5,924 nucleotides of DNA from DASQDN01 sp035630195. GTDB lineage: Bacteria; Acidobacteriota; Terriglobia; Bryobacterales; Bryobacteraceae. The DNA is taken from assembly GCA_035630195.1 (NCBI GenBank), contig DASQLD010000652.1, forward strand, positions 1 to 5,924, in the 5' to 3' direction. Positions 1 through 5,547 of this stretch are shown in pieces. The notes below the pieces were generated by a model, which made no database searches, was not told the origin of the DNA, and saw only the letters and a program-made list of their open reading frames with translations. Numbering within the stretch: position 1 is the first letter of the stretch; each line of letters begins with the position of its first letter. A program made the translations under genes and the position numbers.

Positions 1-1
1 C

Positions 2-319
2 GACAGCGCGGCTGAAGTCAGGCATCTTCGGCGCGCCGTCGAGATGCAAGACAAGCTCCTGTATATGGAGCCTCCGGAGTGGCACTATTCGCTGCGTGAA
101 GCGCTCGGCGGAGCATTATTGCGGCGAGGCGAAGCATCGGAAGCAGAAGCCATATTTCGTAAGGATCTCGAAATGCATCCCCGTAATGGCAGGTCTCTGT
201 TTGGACTGCTCGAATCGTTGCAAGCGCAGCAGAAGACTGCAAGCATCGACTGGGTCAAGCGCGAGTTCGCAGAAGCCTGGAAGCACTCAGCCGTCTCCCT
301 GAAAGTCGGAGAGCTATAG
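2..319 (+). CDS. TPR-repeat protein, C-terminal fragment (5' end outside window)
   Basis: The frame is open from the left edge (codon starting at base 2) to a TAG at 317-319, giving the last 105 residues of a longer protein. Helical TPR-like text is visible: a segment with MEPPEWHYSLREALGGALLR, then RRGEASEAEAIFRKDLEMHP, then the NGRSLFGLLESL block. The G-A-L-L-x-R-x-G-E-A-x-E-A pattern and the following P-R-N-G-R match the last repeats of tetratricopeptide proteins common in Acidobacteriota, where the protein often ends soon after a W-V-x-R-E-F-x-x-A-W helix, as it does here. TPRs are protein-protein interaction scaffolds, and no catalytic domain is visible in this piece. An ATG at 44 is internal to the repeat and is not a credible start. 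The stop lies 15 nt before the next reading frame, so the two may share a transcript. The family call is firm; the partner and function are unknown. Confidence 0.85.
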   Translation, partial: DSAAEVRHLRRAVEMQDKLLYMEPPEWHYSLREALGGALLRRGEASEAEAIFRKDLEMHPRNGRSLFGLLESLQAQQKTASIDWVKREFAEAWKHSAVSLKVGEL

Positions 320-334
320 AGAGTAAATTGAAAT

Positions 335-499
335 GTGCTGCGGACAACGCTTTTCATAGGTCTGATTTGTTGTCAAGCCGCGCTTGCTGAGATCGATGAA
401 GATCTTCGTTAGCGTTCAACAGTACTTCCAGGCAAAGAACCCAAGCTGTCGAAATTCTGGCTCGGCGACAAACGCCCCATCGACGCTACGTATTCAGCG
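335..499 (+). pseudogene. Signal-peptide-coding 5' piece of the downstream propeller gene, ended by in-frame TAG (410-412)
   Basis: Read from the GTG at 335, this encodes about 25 residues beginning (M)LRTTLFIGLICCQAALA. There is a positive residue at position 3, a hydrophobic core at about 5-13 and an A-L-A signal-peptidase-I-type site at 16-18, followed by acidic EIDEDLR. A TAG stop at 410-412 ends it. The same frame then stays open from 413 with protein-like text (PKLSKFWLGDKRPIDATY) directly into the ATG at 500, with no ATG, GTG or TTG between 413 and 499. The simplest reading is one secreted-protein gene (335-1606) broken by a nonsense mutation or a sequencing/assembly error. The frame is closed upstream by a TGA at 329-331, so GTG 335 is the natural start. 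A weak purine run (GAGAG, 319-323) lies about 11 nt before it. Alternatives are stop read-through or re-initiation at 500. Confidence 0.6.
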
Positions 500-1606
500 A
501 TGGTCGTAACGGCGGCGGATGAATCCGTTCCGCCGCCCTTTGACCCATATTTCGGCGTTTTCATCGTTTACGGCAAAACGAATCAGACCTACATGGTTCT
601 CGAAATCAGTTCCATGGGCCCGCGCGGTTTCGGGCCCAAACTGGAATCGCCTACCAAGAATAATGTCTACGTTCACTGGTACGGCGATTATGGAATGTAC
701 TCGCTAAGCCACAAGTACGAATACGATCTCGTCAGCCGGACACGAGGGACAAAGAGCGAGTACAAGAAATTCCAGGTGAAGCGCACTGCTAACGACGGTG
801 AGCGGTTGGCATTCTCAGGTCCGTACGGTACATCGGATGAAAATCTATCTCTTCACCGGGTCGGAACGGGCCAGTGGGTAATCGGCAGCGTCGACCATCC
901 CGAGCCCGCCCCAGGCAGCGATGGTCGTCAACTCGAAGTCTCAGCGAAAGGAATCGCTGTCGTAGACCGTAAAGGAAGAAAGCAGTTTTCTCCCGTGCCG
1001 ATACCATCGCGAGAGTTATACAAGAAACTACGTCCGGAAGTGCGGGTTATTTCCTATGCTGCCGATTCACTTCCGGGCAGCATCGAAAATGAGATCGGCC
1101 CATACGCATTTGATGGCGAACGCGTATGGTTTGCCAACACGTTTTACGACGGCGAAGGCATGTCGGGAGTCGGCGCGATTGGCAGTTTCGACGTGACCAC
1201 TCGGAAGTACGAGATGCGATATCTGCCCGAGATTGCCCGCTGGTCAGCTTCGGCGCTCCGTCTCGAGAGCGGCAATCTTTGGATCGGTATCATGCGCAGA
1301 CCGGAAGGCGCAGAATACGGCACGGGTGTGCTCCGATTCGACACAAAAACCGGCGCAACCCGAACGTTCCCAATCAAGGATTATGTCGTGTCTATCGAGC
1401 GACTCGGCGATGCACTGTATTTCGGAACATCGCATAGTGTGTACGCGATCGATCTCGCAACGGATGCGGTCTCTCACATCAGGGTTGAGCCAGGACGGTC
1501 TGGCAAGCCCGAGGTCTTCAACCGTCAAGTCCTCGAGACTCCCGAATCTGGGCCGCGTGCCGGCGCGAGTGAGCAGCGATCAACAACATCAACTCGACTC
1601 CATTGA
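500..1606 (+). CDS. Hypothetical beta-propeller-like protein, main open part of an exported protein gene
   Basis: This is a 368-residue open frame. I do not recognise a named family. The C-terminal half has propeller-blade-like repeats: YAFDGERVWFANT with a following IGSFDVTTRKYEMRYLP (about 202-243), ALRLESGNLWIGI with VLRFDTKTGATRTFPI (252-292), and IERLGDALYFGTSHSVYAIDL (299-319). These match the D-G-x-x-W-x-A/G and F-D-x-x-T-x-x strand signatures of Vgb/two-component-regulator-type propellers. The N-terminal part (about 15-165) is beta-rich with YFGVFIVYGK and HWYGDYGMYSLSH and could be an accompanying beta-sandwich. No catalytic motif is evident. The ATG at 500 has no Shine-Dalgarno-like sequence, and the same frame extends upstream to a signal peptide behind a TAG at 410-412, so the true protein was probably longer and exported. 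The last 29 residues (340-368, rich in S, T, R, P and G) lie antisense to the DinB-like gene and look unlike the rest. The frame is certainly real coding sequence; whether it is now expressed is doubtful. Confidence 0.7.
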   Translation: MVVTAADESVPPPFDPYFGVFIVYGKTNQTYMVLEISSMGPRGFGPKLESPTKNNVYVHWYGDYGMYSLSHKYEYDLVSRTRGTKSEYKKFQVKRTANDGERLAFSGPYGTSDENLSLHRVGTGQWVIGSVDHPEPAPGSDGRQLEVSAKGIAVVDRKGRKQFSPVPIPSRELYKKLRPEVRVISYAADSLPGSIENEIGPYAFDGERVWFANTFYDGEGMSGVGAIGSFDVTTRKYEMRYLPEIARWSASALRLESGNLWIGIMRRPEGAEYGTGVLRFDTKTGATRTFPIKDYVVSIERLGDALYFGTSHSVYAIDLATDAVSHIRVEPGRSGKPEVFNRQVLETPESGPRAGASEQRSTTSTRLH

Positions 1607-2036
1607 GCACTCCAAAGCGTCTATGCTCAAAGCTTAAGAAGTACAAATCTTCACTCCGGGTCTCGGCAAATTTCATCGTCTTCGCGCGAACTGCGTTGAA
1701 GTGATCCACAGCCTCGGCGATGCTTGTGAAACGTCCCACGGGCCGAAGCGCTTCTGGAGCCCGAACCCGTGTTGTGCGATTGACCAGTCTTGCCGCGAGT
1801 TCTGATTCCTTTTGCGGATTGATTGCGACAGATTCCTGCCGCTCAGCCTGTTCGATCTTTCCAACAAAAAGCTCCTCCGCGGCGACAACATGTTCCACAC
1901 ACTGCAGAGCCGACCAGCAACTCGTATCCGCTGAGGCAATCGCATCGTCCTCCGACAGGCCGGCGACAGCAGCGTTAACTTCGACGCGGCTCTCTTCGAG
2001 CGCGCTTAATATACTTGCCAATCCTTGCGACGTCAT
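1518..2036 (-). CDS. DinB-family (DinB/YfiT-like four-helix bundle) putative metal-dependent protein
   Basis: The product is 172 residues, the usual length for the DinB/YfiT-like fold. Family hallmarks are visible in order: an N-terminal helix of the L-x-x-S-R-x-E-V-x-A-A-V-x-G-L type (10-27); W41-S-A-L-Q-C-V-E-H49, which carries the first metal-ligand histidine; and the C-terminal helix AAHSRRHAAQIRE (154-166) with the H156-x-x-x-H160 pair. These three histidines form the metal site of the family. Characterised relatives include mycothiol- or bacillithiol-dependent transferases and other enzymes, and many are of unknown function, so no substrate is assigned. The ATG at 2036 is preferred because an in-frame TAA lies just upstream with no other start between, and the helix begins right after it; no clear ribosome-binding site is visible. 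The gene converges on the propeller frame, overlapping it by 89 nt, and diverges from the cupin gene with only 40 nt between starts. Confidence 0.88.
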   Translation of the reverse strand: MTSQGLASILSALEESRVEVNAAVAGLSEDDAIASADTSCWSALQCVEHVVAAEELFVGKIEQAERQESVAINPQKESELAARLVNRTTRVRAPEALRPVGRFTSIAEAVDHFNAVRAKTMKFAETRSEDLYFLSFEHRRFGVLNGVELMLLIAAHSRRHAAQIRESRGLDG

Positions 2037-2076
2037 CGCGGAGATTCTAACAGGTAAACCACGTTAGTGATAGATA
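2037..2076. promoter_or_regulatory. Short divergent intergenic gap between DinB-like and bicupin starts
   Basis: Only 40 nt separate the two divergent start codons (2034-2036 on -, 2077-2079 on +). Control elements for both genes must lie here or inside the opposite gene's 5' end. I see no clear -35/-10 pair and no good Shine-Dalgarno sequence for either gene. This is an inferred regulatory region based on arrangement only. Confidence 0.3.
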
Positions 2077-2727
2077 ATGGCTGTCGTGCCATTCCGGATT
2101 GCCCTAGCCTTCATTTGCGCCATGCTTCTGCATGGCCAACGCAAAACCGTCTTAGACAATGAATACGTCCGAGTCCTGGACGTAACCACCGATGGCTCCA
2201 CCACCAAGGGCCGGCTGCACGAGCATGCCATGAATCGCGTCATGATCTATCTCAGTGCCGGCAAGCAGAAGCTCGAATATGCCGACGGCCGCACAACCAC
2301 TCTCGAGTTTGAACCAGGGACGGCTCACTGGAGTCCTGCCGGCGGAATGCATACAAGTCAGCACGTTACTGGACCCTTTCGAGTCATCGAAGTTGAGTTG
2401 AAGAAGAACGCCGGCAATACTAAATTTGGACCACTCGATCCAGTTCGCGTCGATCCGAAACGCTACAAAGTGCTTCATGATTATCCGCAAGCTCGAGTGA
2501 TCCGGGCGACGGCTGAAGGCCGGGCAAGGATACCGCTTCACGAGCACGTCCCGAATCGCGTAATCGTGTTCGTGTCAGACATGCATGCTCGTGCCACTGA
2601 CGACTCTGGCAAGGCCACGGACATCGAAGCTAAAGCCGGAGAAGTCCGTTGGGCTGGGGCCGCGAAGCACCGCGAAGAGAACCTTTCCGCTAAACCCTTC
2701 GATGTGATCGTTGTCGAATTGAAGTAG
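2077..2727 (+). CDS. Secreted double-cupin (bicupin) protein
   Basis: This 216-residue protein has an N-terminal hydrophobic segment (residues 5-19, FRIALAFICAMLL) followed by HGQRK, consistent with a signal peptide. Two tandem copies of one cupin-like module follow. Module 1 (about 28-109) runs EYVRVLDVTTDG, then LHEHAMNRVMIYLS, then W85-SPAGGMHTSQH, and ends FRVIEVELK. Module 2 (about 138-216) runs QARVIRATAEG, then LHEHVPNRVIVFVS, then W192-AGAAKHREEN, and ends FDVIVVELK. The paired HEH triads (48-50 and 155-157) and the later histidines (H92/H96 and H198) are the expected metal ligands of a cupin barrel, so each module could hold a metal. Substrate and reaction cannot be read from the sequence; related small cupins include dioxygenases, isomerases and sensors. 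The start at 2077 is chosen because it gives a complete signal peptide. The stop is 3 nt before the FAD oxidase start, implying a shared transcript. Confidence 0.82.
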   Translation: MAVVPFRIALAFICAMLLHGQRKTVLDNEYVRVLDVTTDGSTTKGRLHEHAMNRVMIYLSAGKQKLEYADGRTTTLEFEPGTAHWSPAGGMHTSQHVTGPFRVIEVELKKNAGNTKFGPLDPVRVDPKRYKVLHDYPQARVIRATAEGRARIPLHEHVPNRVIVFVSDMHARATDDSGKATDIEAKAGEVRWAGAAKHREENLSAKPFDVIVVELK

Positions 2728-2730
2728 AAG

Positions 2731-4104
2731 ATGTCAACAGAGATCAGTCCCTACCTTACAGATGCCTCCGGTTTCTCGGGCTGGGCGGACAAAGTCCTTG
2801 TGCCGGCCGATGAACAGCAGGTAGTCGAGATCCTGAAGAATGCCGTTGCGACGAGCACGCCCGTGACCGTCGTCGGAGCTGGGTACGGTTTAACCGGCGG
2901 CCGAGTCGCGCAAGGAGGCTGGGTCATCTCCCTCGAAAAGTTCCGGCGTTTGGAAATTCACAATGGCTTCGCTCGCGCCGGAGCTGCGATGTCATTGCTG
3001 GAATTGCGTGACGCGGCCCGGCCATCCGGACAGTTCTATGCTCCCGATCCGACCGAGATCAACTCTTCCGTCGGCGGTACGATCGCGACCAACGCCAGTG
3101 GCTCGCGCAGTTTCCGCTATGGCAGTACGCGAAGACACTTGAATGCCGTCCGCGTTGCCTTAATGGACGGCAGAGTCGTGGCATATCGGCGTGGCGATGC
3201 TATCGATTTCCCGGTCCCACCACTCCCGATTCCAAACGTCACCAAGTACACGGCCGGCTATCCACTACGTCCGGGCATGGACTGGATCGATTTGTTCTGT
3301 GGTTCAGAAGGCACGCTGGGAGTAGTCCTCGAGGCCGAATTGTCTTTGTTGCCCATCCCGGACGACCTCTTCACGGCGATTATTTTCTTTGCCAGTGACG
3401 ACGATGCAATCAATGCGGTCGAAGCTTGGCGACCGACTCCCAGACTCCAAATGCTGGAGTATGTCGACCGCAAGGCGCTCGACATGATTCGCGGCCGTTT
3501 CCCTGATATTCCGAGGCAAGCCGAAGCGGCGCTCTTGATCGAATCGCAAGGCGAAGCGGATGTCGACGATTGGGAACAGCGGTTGCAAGCGGCGTCTGCC
3601 CTAATCGATGGTTCGTGGTTTGCCGTGAGCGCGCAGGATCGGGAACGGTTTCGGCGTTTCCGCCACACTCTGCCGGAAGTAGTCATAGACACCGTACGTC
3701 GCCGGGGCTTCAAGCAAATCGGTACCGACTACGCCGTGCCGCTCCATCGCAATCGAGACATCTTGAAGGTCTACCACGAACGCCTCGATGCTGCCGACAT
3801 CGGACTCTACATGTGCTTCGGTCATATCGGCGACGCGCACGTCCACATCAACGTTCTTCCAGAGACCGCGCAGCAAGCAGAAACGGCGAGCGCTCTTCTA
3901 ATGGACTTGGCCAAAGAAGTGGTCGCGATGGGTGGAACAGTCTCAGCCGAACATGGTCTCGGCAAGCAGAAAGCTCATTTGCTCTCTCTGCAATACACGC
4001 CCGAACACATCGAAGCAATGATGGCAGTAAAGCGTCGTATGGACCCGCAATGGCTGCTAGGGCGCGGCACGCTATTCCCATACCCAACTACTACAACTGC
4101 ATAA
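2731..4104 (+). CDS. FAD-binding oxidase/dehydrogenase of the GlcD / D-lactate dehydrogenase (VAO) family
   Basis: This 457-residue protein has the two-domain layout of 2-hydroxyacid FAD dehydrogenases. The FAD-binding domain (about 20-210) shows the pyrophosphate loop GAGYGLTGG (49-57), the Y103-A-P-D-P-T-E segment, SSVGGTIATNASG (112-124) with RYGSTRRHL after it, and GSEGTLGVV (191-199). The C-terminal FAD-oxidase_C domain (about 215-450) shows GTDYAVP (331-337), FGHIGDAHVHIN (363-374) and SAEHGLGKQK (405-414). By analogy with D-2-hydroxyglutarate dehydrogenase, H365, H372 and E407 would bind the metal and H408 would be catalytic. It probably oxidises a D-2-hydroxyacid and passes electrons to an acceptor protein or quinone; the substrate is not decidable. 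No cysteine cluster is present, so there is no fused GlcF-type iron-sulfur domain, and no signal peptide is seen, which suggests the cytoplasm or the inner membrane face. The start follows the cupin stop by 3 nt, so translation may be coupled. Glycolate oxidase subunit or D-lactate dehydrogenase are the main alternatives. Confidence 0.9.
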   Translation: MSTEISPYLTDASGFSGWADKVLVPADEQQVVEILKNAVATSTPVTVVGAGYGLTGGRVAQGGWVISLEKFRRLEIHNGFARAGAAMSLLELRDAARPSGQFYAPDPTEINSSVGGTIATNASGSRSFRYGSTRRHLNAVRVALMDGRVVAYRRGDAIDFPVPPLPIPNVTKYTAGYPLRPGMDWIDLFCGSEGTLGVVLEAELSLLPIPDDLFTAIIFFASDDDAINAVEAWRPTPRLQMLEYVDRKALDMIRGRFPDIPRQAEAALLIESQGEADVDDWEQRLQAASALIDGSWFAVSAQDRERFRRFRHTLPEVVIDTVRRRGFKQIGTDYAVPLHRNRDILKVYHERLDAADIGLYMCFGHIGDAHVHINVLPETAQQAETASALLMDLAKEVVAMGGTVSAEHGLGKQKAHLLSLQYTPEHIEAMMAVKRRMDPQWLLGRGTLFPYPTTTTA

Positions 4105-4122
4105 ATTCTTTGCTTGAGTGGG

Positions 4123-4139
4123 GCAGGATTATATCCTGC
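4123..4139. repeat. Perfect palindrome A (7-bp stem, 3-nt loop)
   Basis: GCAGGAT (4123-4129), loop TAT, then ATCCTGC (4133-4139). It lies 18 nt after the FAD oxidase stop, in the convergent gap. It touches palindrome B with no gap. It could form a hairpin on either transcript, but no T-run follows on either strand, so it is not a canonical intrinsic terminator. Confidence 0.75.
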
Positions 4140-4159
4140 GGCCGATTTGTAAATCGGCC
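4140..4159. repeat. Perfect palindrome B (9-bp stem, 2-nt loop)
   Basis: GGCCGATTT (4140-4148), loop GT, then AAATCGGCC (4151-4159). It is followed by TTCG and GGGCAG (4160-4168). CTGC at 4136-4139 can pair either inside palindrome A or with GCAG at 4165-4168 enclosing B, so two alternative folds exist. Its position between the stops at 4104 and 4173 fits a bidirectional transcription barrier or a REP-like dispersed palindromic element. Neither role is proven. Confidence 0.75.
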
Positions 4160-4172
4160 TTCGGGCAGTAGA

Positions 4173-5480
4173 CTACTTCTCGCGAATACAGTACAGCGTA
4201 TCCTGGCTGCGTAAATAGAGACTTCCTTCTGCCACTGCCGGCGAAGAGATGAATGACTGGTCCGGCATCGTGTTCGTCGCCAGAACTTCACATTTCTCGC
4301 CCATCTTGACCACAATGACATCGCCCTCTTCACTTGCAAGATACAGCTTGCCATTCACCCCGACCGGCGAGGCCTTGAAATTGTAGGGCTTCGGAAGTCG
4401 CTGCTGCCGGTAGTATGCTTCCCCAGTCTTTGCGTTAAGACAGCTAAGCATCCCGCTGTCGGTCAACATATAAAGCTTCCCATCATGCAGGACAGGAGAT
4501 GGCGTGTAGGAATTGCCTCGATCGTTCTTCCACAGAATCGCGTCGGAACTCGTCAAGTCCCCTTCCTTCCCAAGCCGGATGGCAAGCAGGTTCGGTTCTC
4601 GATGGCCACTCATCACATACACAATCCCATCCATCGTGACGGGCGCGGGAATGACATTTGAGCCCAAACCGGCAGATTCCCAAATCAGCTTTCCAGTCGC
4701 CGCATCGTAGGACCGAACTTTATTCGACGCGCTGACAACGGCCTGCTTCCTGCCTCCATGAGTCACGATGAGTGGCGGCGACCACGAACTCGGTTCATCG
4801 CGCGTAACGCGCCACAACTCTTTACCATTCCTCTTATCCAGAACAACAAGCGAGGAATCTTTTTCCTGATCGAACTTCAGATAAAGACTGTTTTCATCCA
4901 GTACAGGAGCCACGCCCTCGCCGAATGCCAACCGCATCGTCATCGGCGAGAACTGTTTGTTCCAAATAAGCTTTCCTTCAAGATCGTAGACATATACACC
5001 TCTCGAGCCGAAGAAGGCTACCAGATGTTTCCCGTCTGTAACCGGAGTATTCGAGGCAAAGCTGCCGTACCGTCCGTGATATCCCTCATGTGGCGCTGTC
5101 TTGGTCGCTTCTCGATCCCATAACAGCTTGCCCGAGTTTCGATCGAAACAGAGCACGCGGAAGCTGTAGCTTGGGCCTAAGCCGGCGCCGCCTCCCGCTC
5201 CCCGTCGACCACCACCGCCACTCGGCGCCGCCTCAGCCGGTGGCTTCGCTTCGCCGATCGGTACCGCGGTCGTAACGAATAACTTATTGCCCCAAATCAC
5301 AGGCGAGGAGAACCCGCGACCCGGTACATTCACCTTCCACGCGATGTTCTTGGTGTCGCTCCATTCCAGCGGCACGTCGCCCCGAGCCATTCCGTCATCG
5401 TTTGGACCGCGCCAGCGAGCCCAGTCATCCTCCGCGCCGAAAGCAAAGATCGAAAGAGCAAGAGATAGGACAAGACGCAT
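4173..5480 (-). CDS. Secreted PQQ-like (outer-membrane BamB-like) beta-propeller repeat protein
   Basis: This 435-residue protein starts with a signal peptide (MRLVLSLALSIFAFGA, cleavage expected at about 15-17, with no lipobox cysteine). It is followed by the WARWRGPNDDG motif (20-30), typical of secreted PQQ-like propellers in Acidobacteriota and Planctomycetota. About eight blades follow, each with an S/A-P-V-x-x-x-G-x-L-Y/F-V start and often an L-D-x-x-x-G-K-x-x-W end: 59-69/110-121, 144-173, 191-223, 234-267, 279-317, 328-357, 370-391, 412-433. A glycine-rich low-complexity insert (about 87-102, GGGGRRGAGGGAG) interrupts the first blade. These proteins fold like PQQ dehydrogenases, but I see no catalytic or calcium-site motif that would establish PQQ binding; a scaffold or binding role outside the cytoplasm is likelier. 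The ATG at 5480 gives a complete signal peptide, though no clear ribosome-binding site precedes it. It lies 67 nt downstream of the thioredoxin gene on the same strand. Confidence 0.88.
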   Translation of the reverse strand: MRLVLSLALSIFAFGAEDDWARWRGPNDDGMARGDVPLEWSDTKNIAWKVNVPGRGFSSPVIWGNKLFVTTAVPIGEAKPPAEAAPSGGGGRRGAGGGAGLGPSYSFRVLCFDRNSGKLLWDREATKTAPHEGYHGRYGSFASNTPVTDGKHLVAFFGSRGVYVYDLEGKLIWNKQFSPMTMRLAFGEGVAPVLDENSLYLKFDQEKDSSLVVLDKRNGKELWRVTRDEPSSWSPPLIVTHGGRKQAVVSASNKVRSYDAATGKLIWESAGLGSNVIPAPVTMDGIVYVMSGHREPNLLAIRLGKEGDLTSSDAILWKNDRGNSYTPSPVLHDGKLYMLTDSGMLSCLNAKTGEAYYRQQRLPKPYNFKASPVGVNGKLYLASEEGDVIVVKMGEKCEVLATNTMPDQSFISSPAVAEGSLYLRSQDTLYCIREK

Positions 5481-5547
5481 AAGAGGTACGCCCGGTAAGG
5501 CGAAAGAGAGGGGGCGATGGTTTCTCAGCAGGATGAAATGGTAGGAG
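5481..5547 (-). other. Spacer between thioredoxin stop and propeller-protein start
   Basis: This is a 67-nt gap between co-oriented genes. I see no hairpin with a T-run that would end transcription and no clear promoter, so read-through from the thioredoxin gene is possible but not demonstrated. Confidence 0.3.

Noticed and set aside
2015..2053. Possible -35-like TTGCCA/TTGCGA with a weak AT-rich box for the cupin gene
   Set aside because: The spacing and -10 match are poor, and such hexamers are expected by chance; not annotated as a promoter.
1720..2067. A 115-codon + strand open frame opposite the DinB-like gene
   Set aside because: It is S/A/T-rich with no motif. The opposite strand carries the DinB histidine triad and typical helices.
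3258..3713. A 151-codon - strand open frame antisense to the FAD oxidase
   Set aside because: Its composition is R/S-rich with no recognisable domain, and it is fully inside a well-supported gene.
4123..4172. Canonical Rho-independent terminator in the convergent gap
   Set aside because: Stable stems are present, but neither strand has a T-run after them, so only the palindromes are annotated.
3570..4214. A 214-codon + strand open frame overlapping the FAD oxidase in another frame
   Set aside because: Its translation is arginine/serine-rich and lacks any motif, while the overlapping frame has all family motifs of a FAD oxidase. It runs through the palindromes, which is typical of a shadow frame.
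4758..5123. A 121-codon + strand open frame antisense to the PQQ-like propeller gene
   Set aside because: It shows no domain or ribosome-binding sequence, and it lies inside a gene with clear blade repeats.
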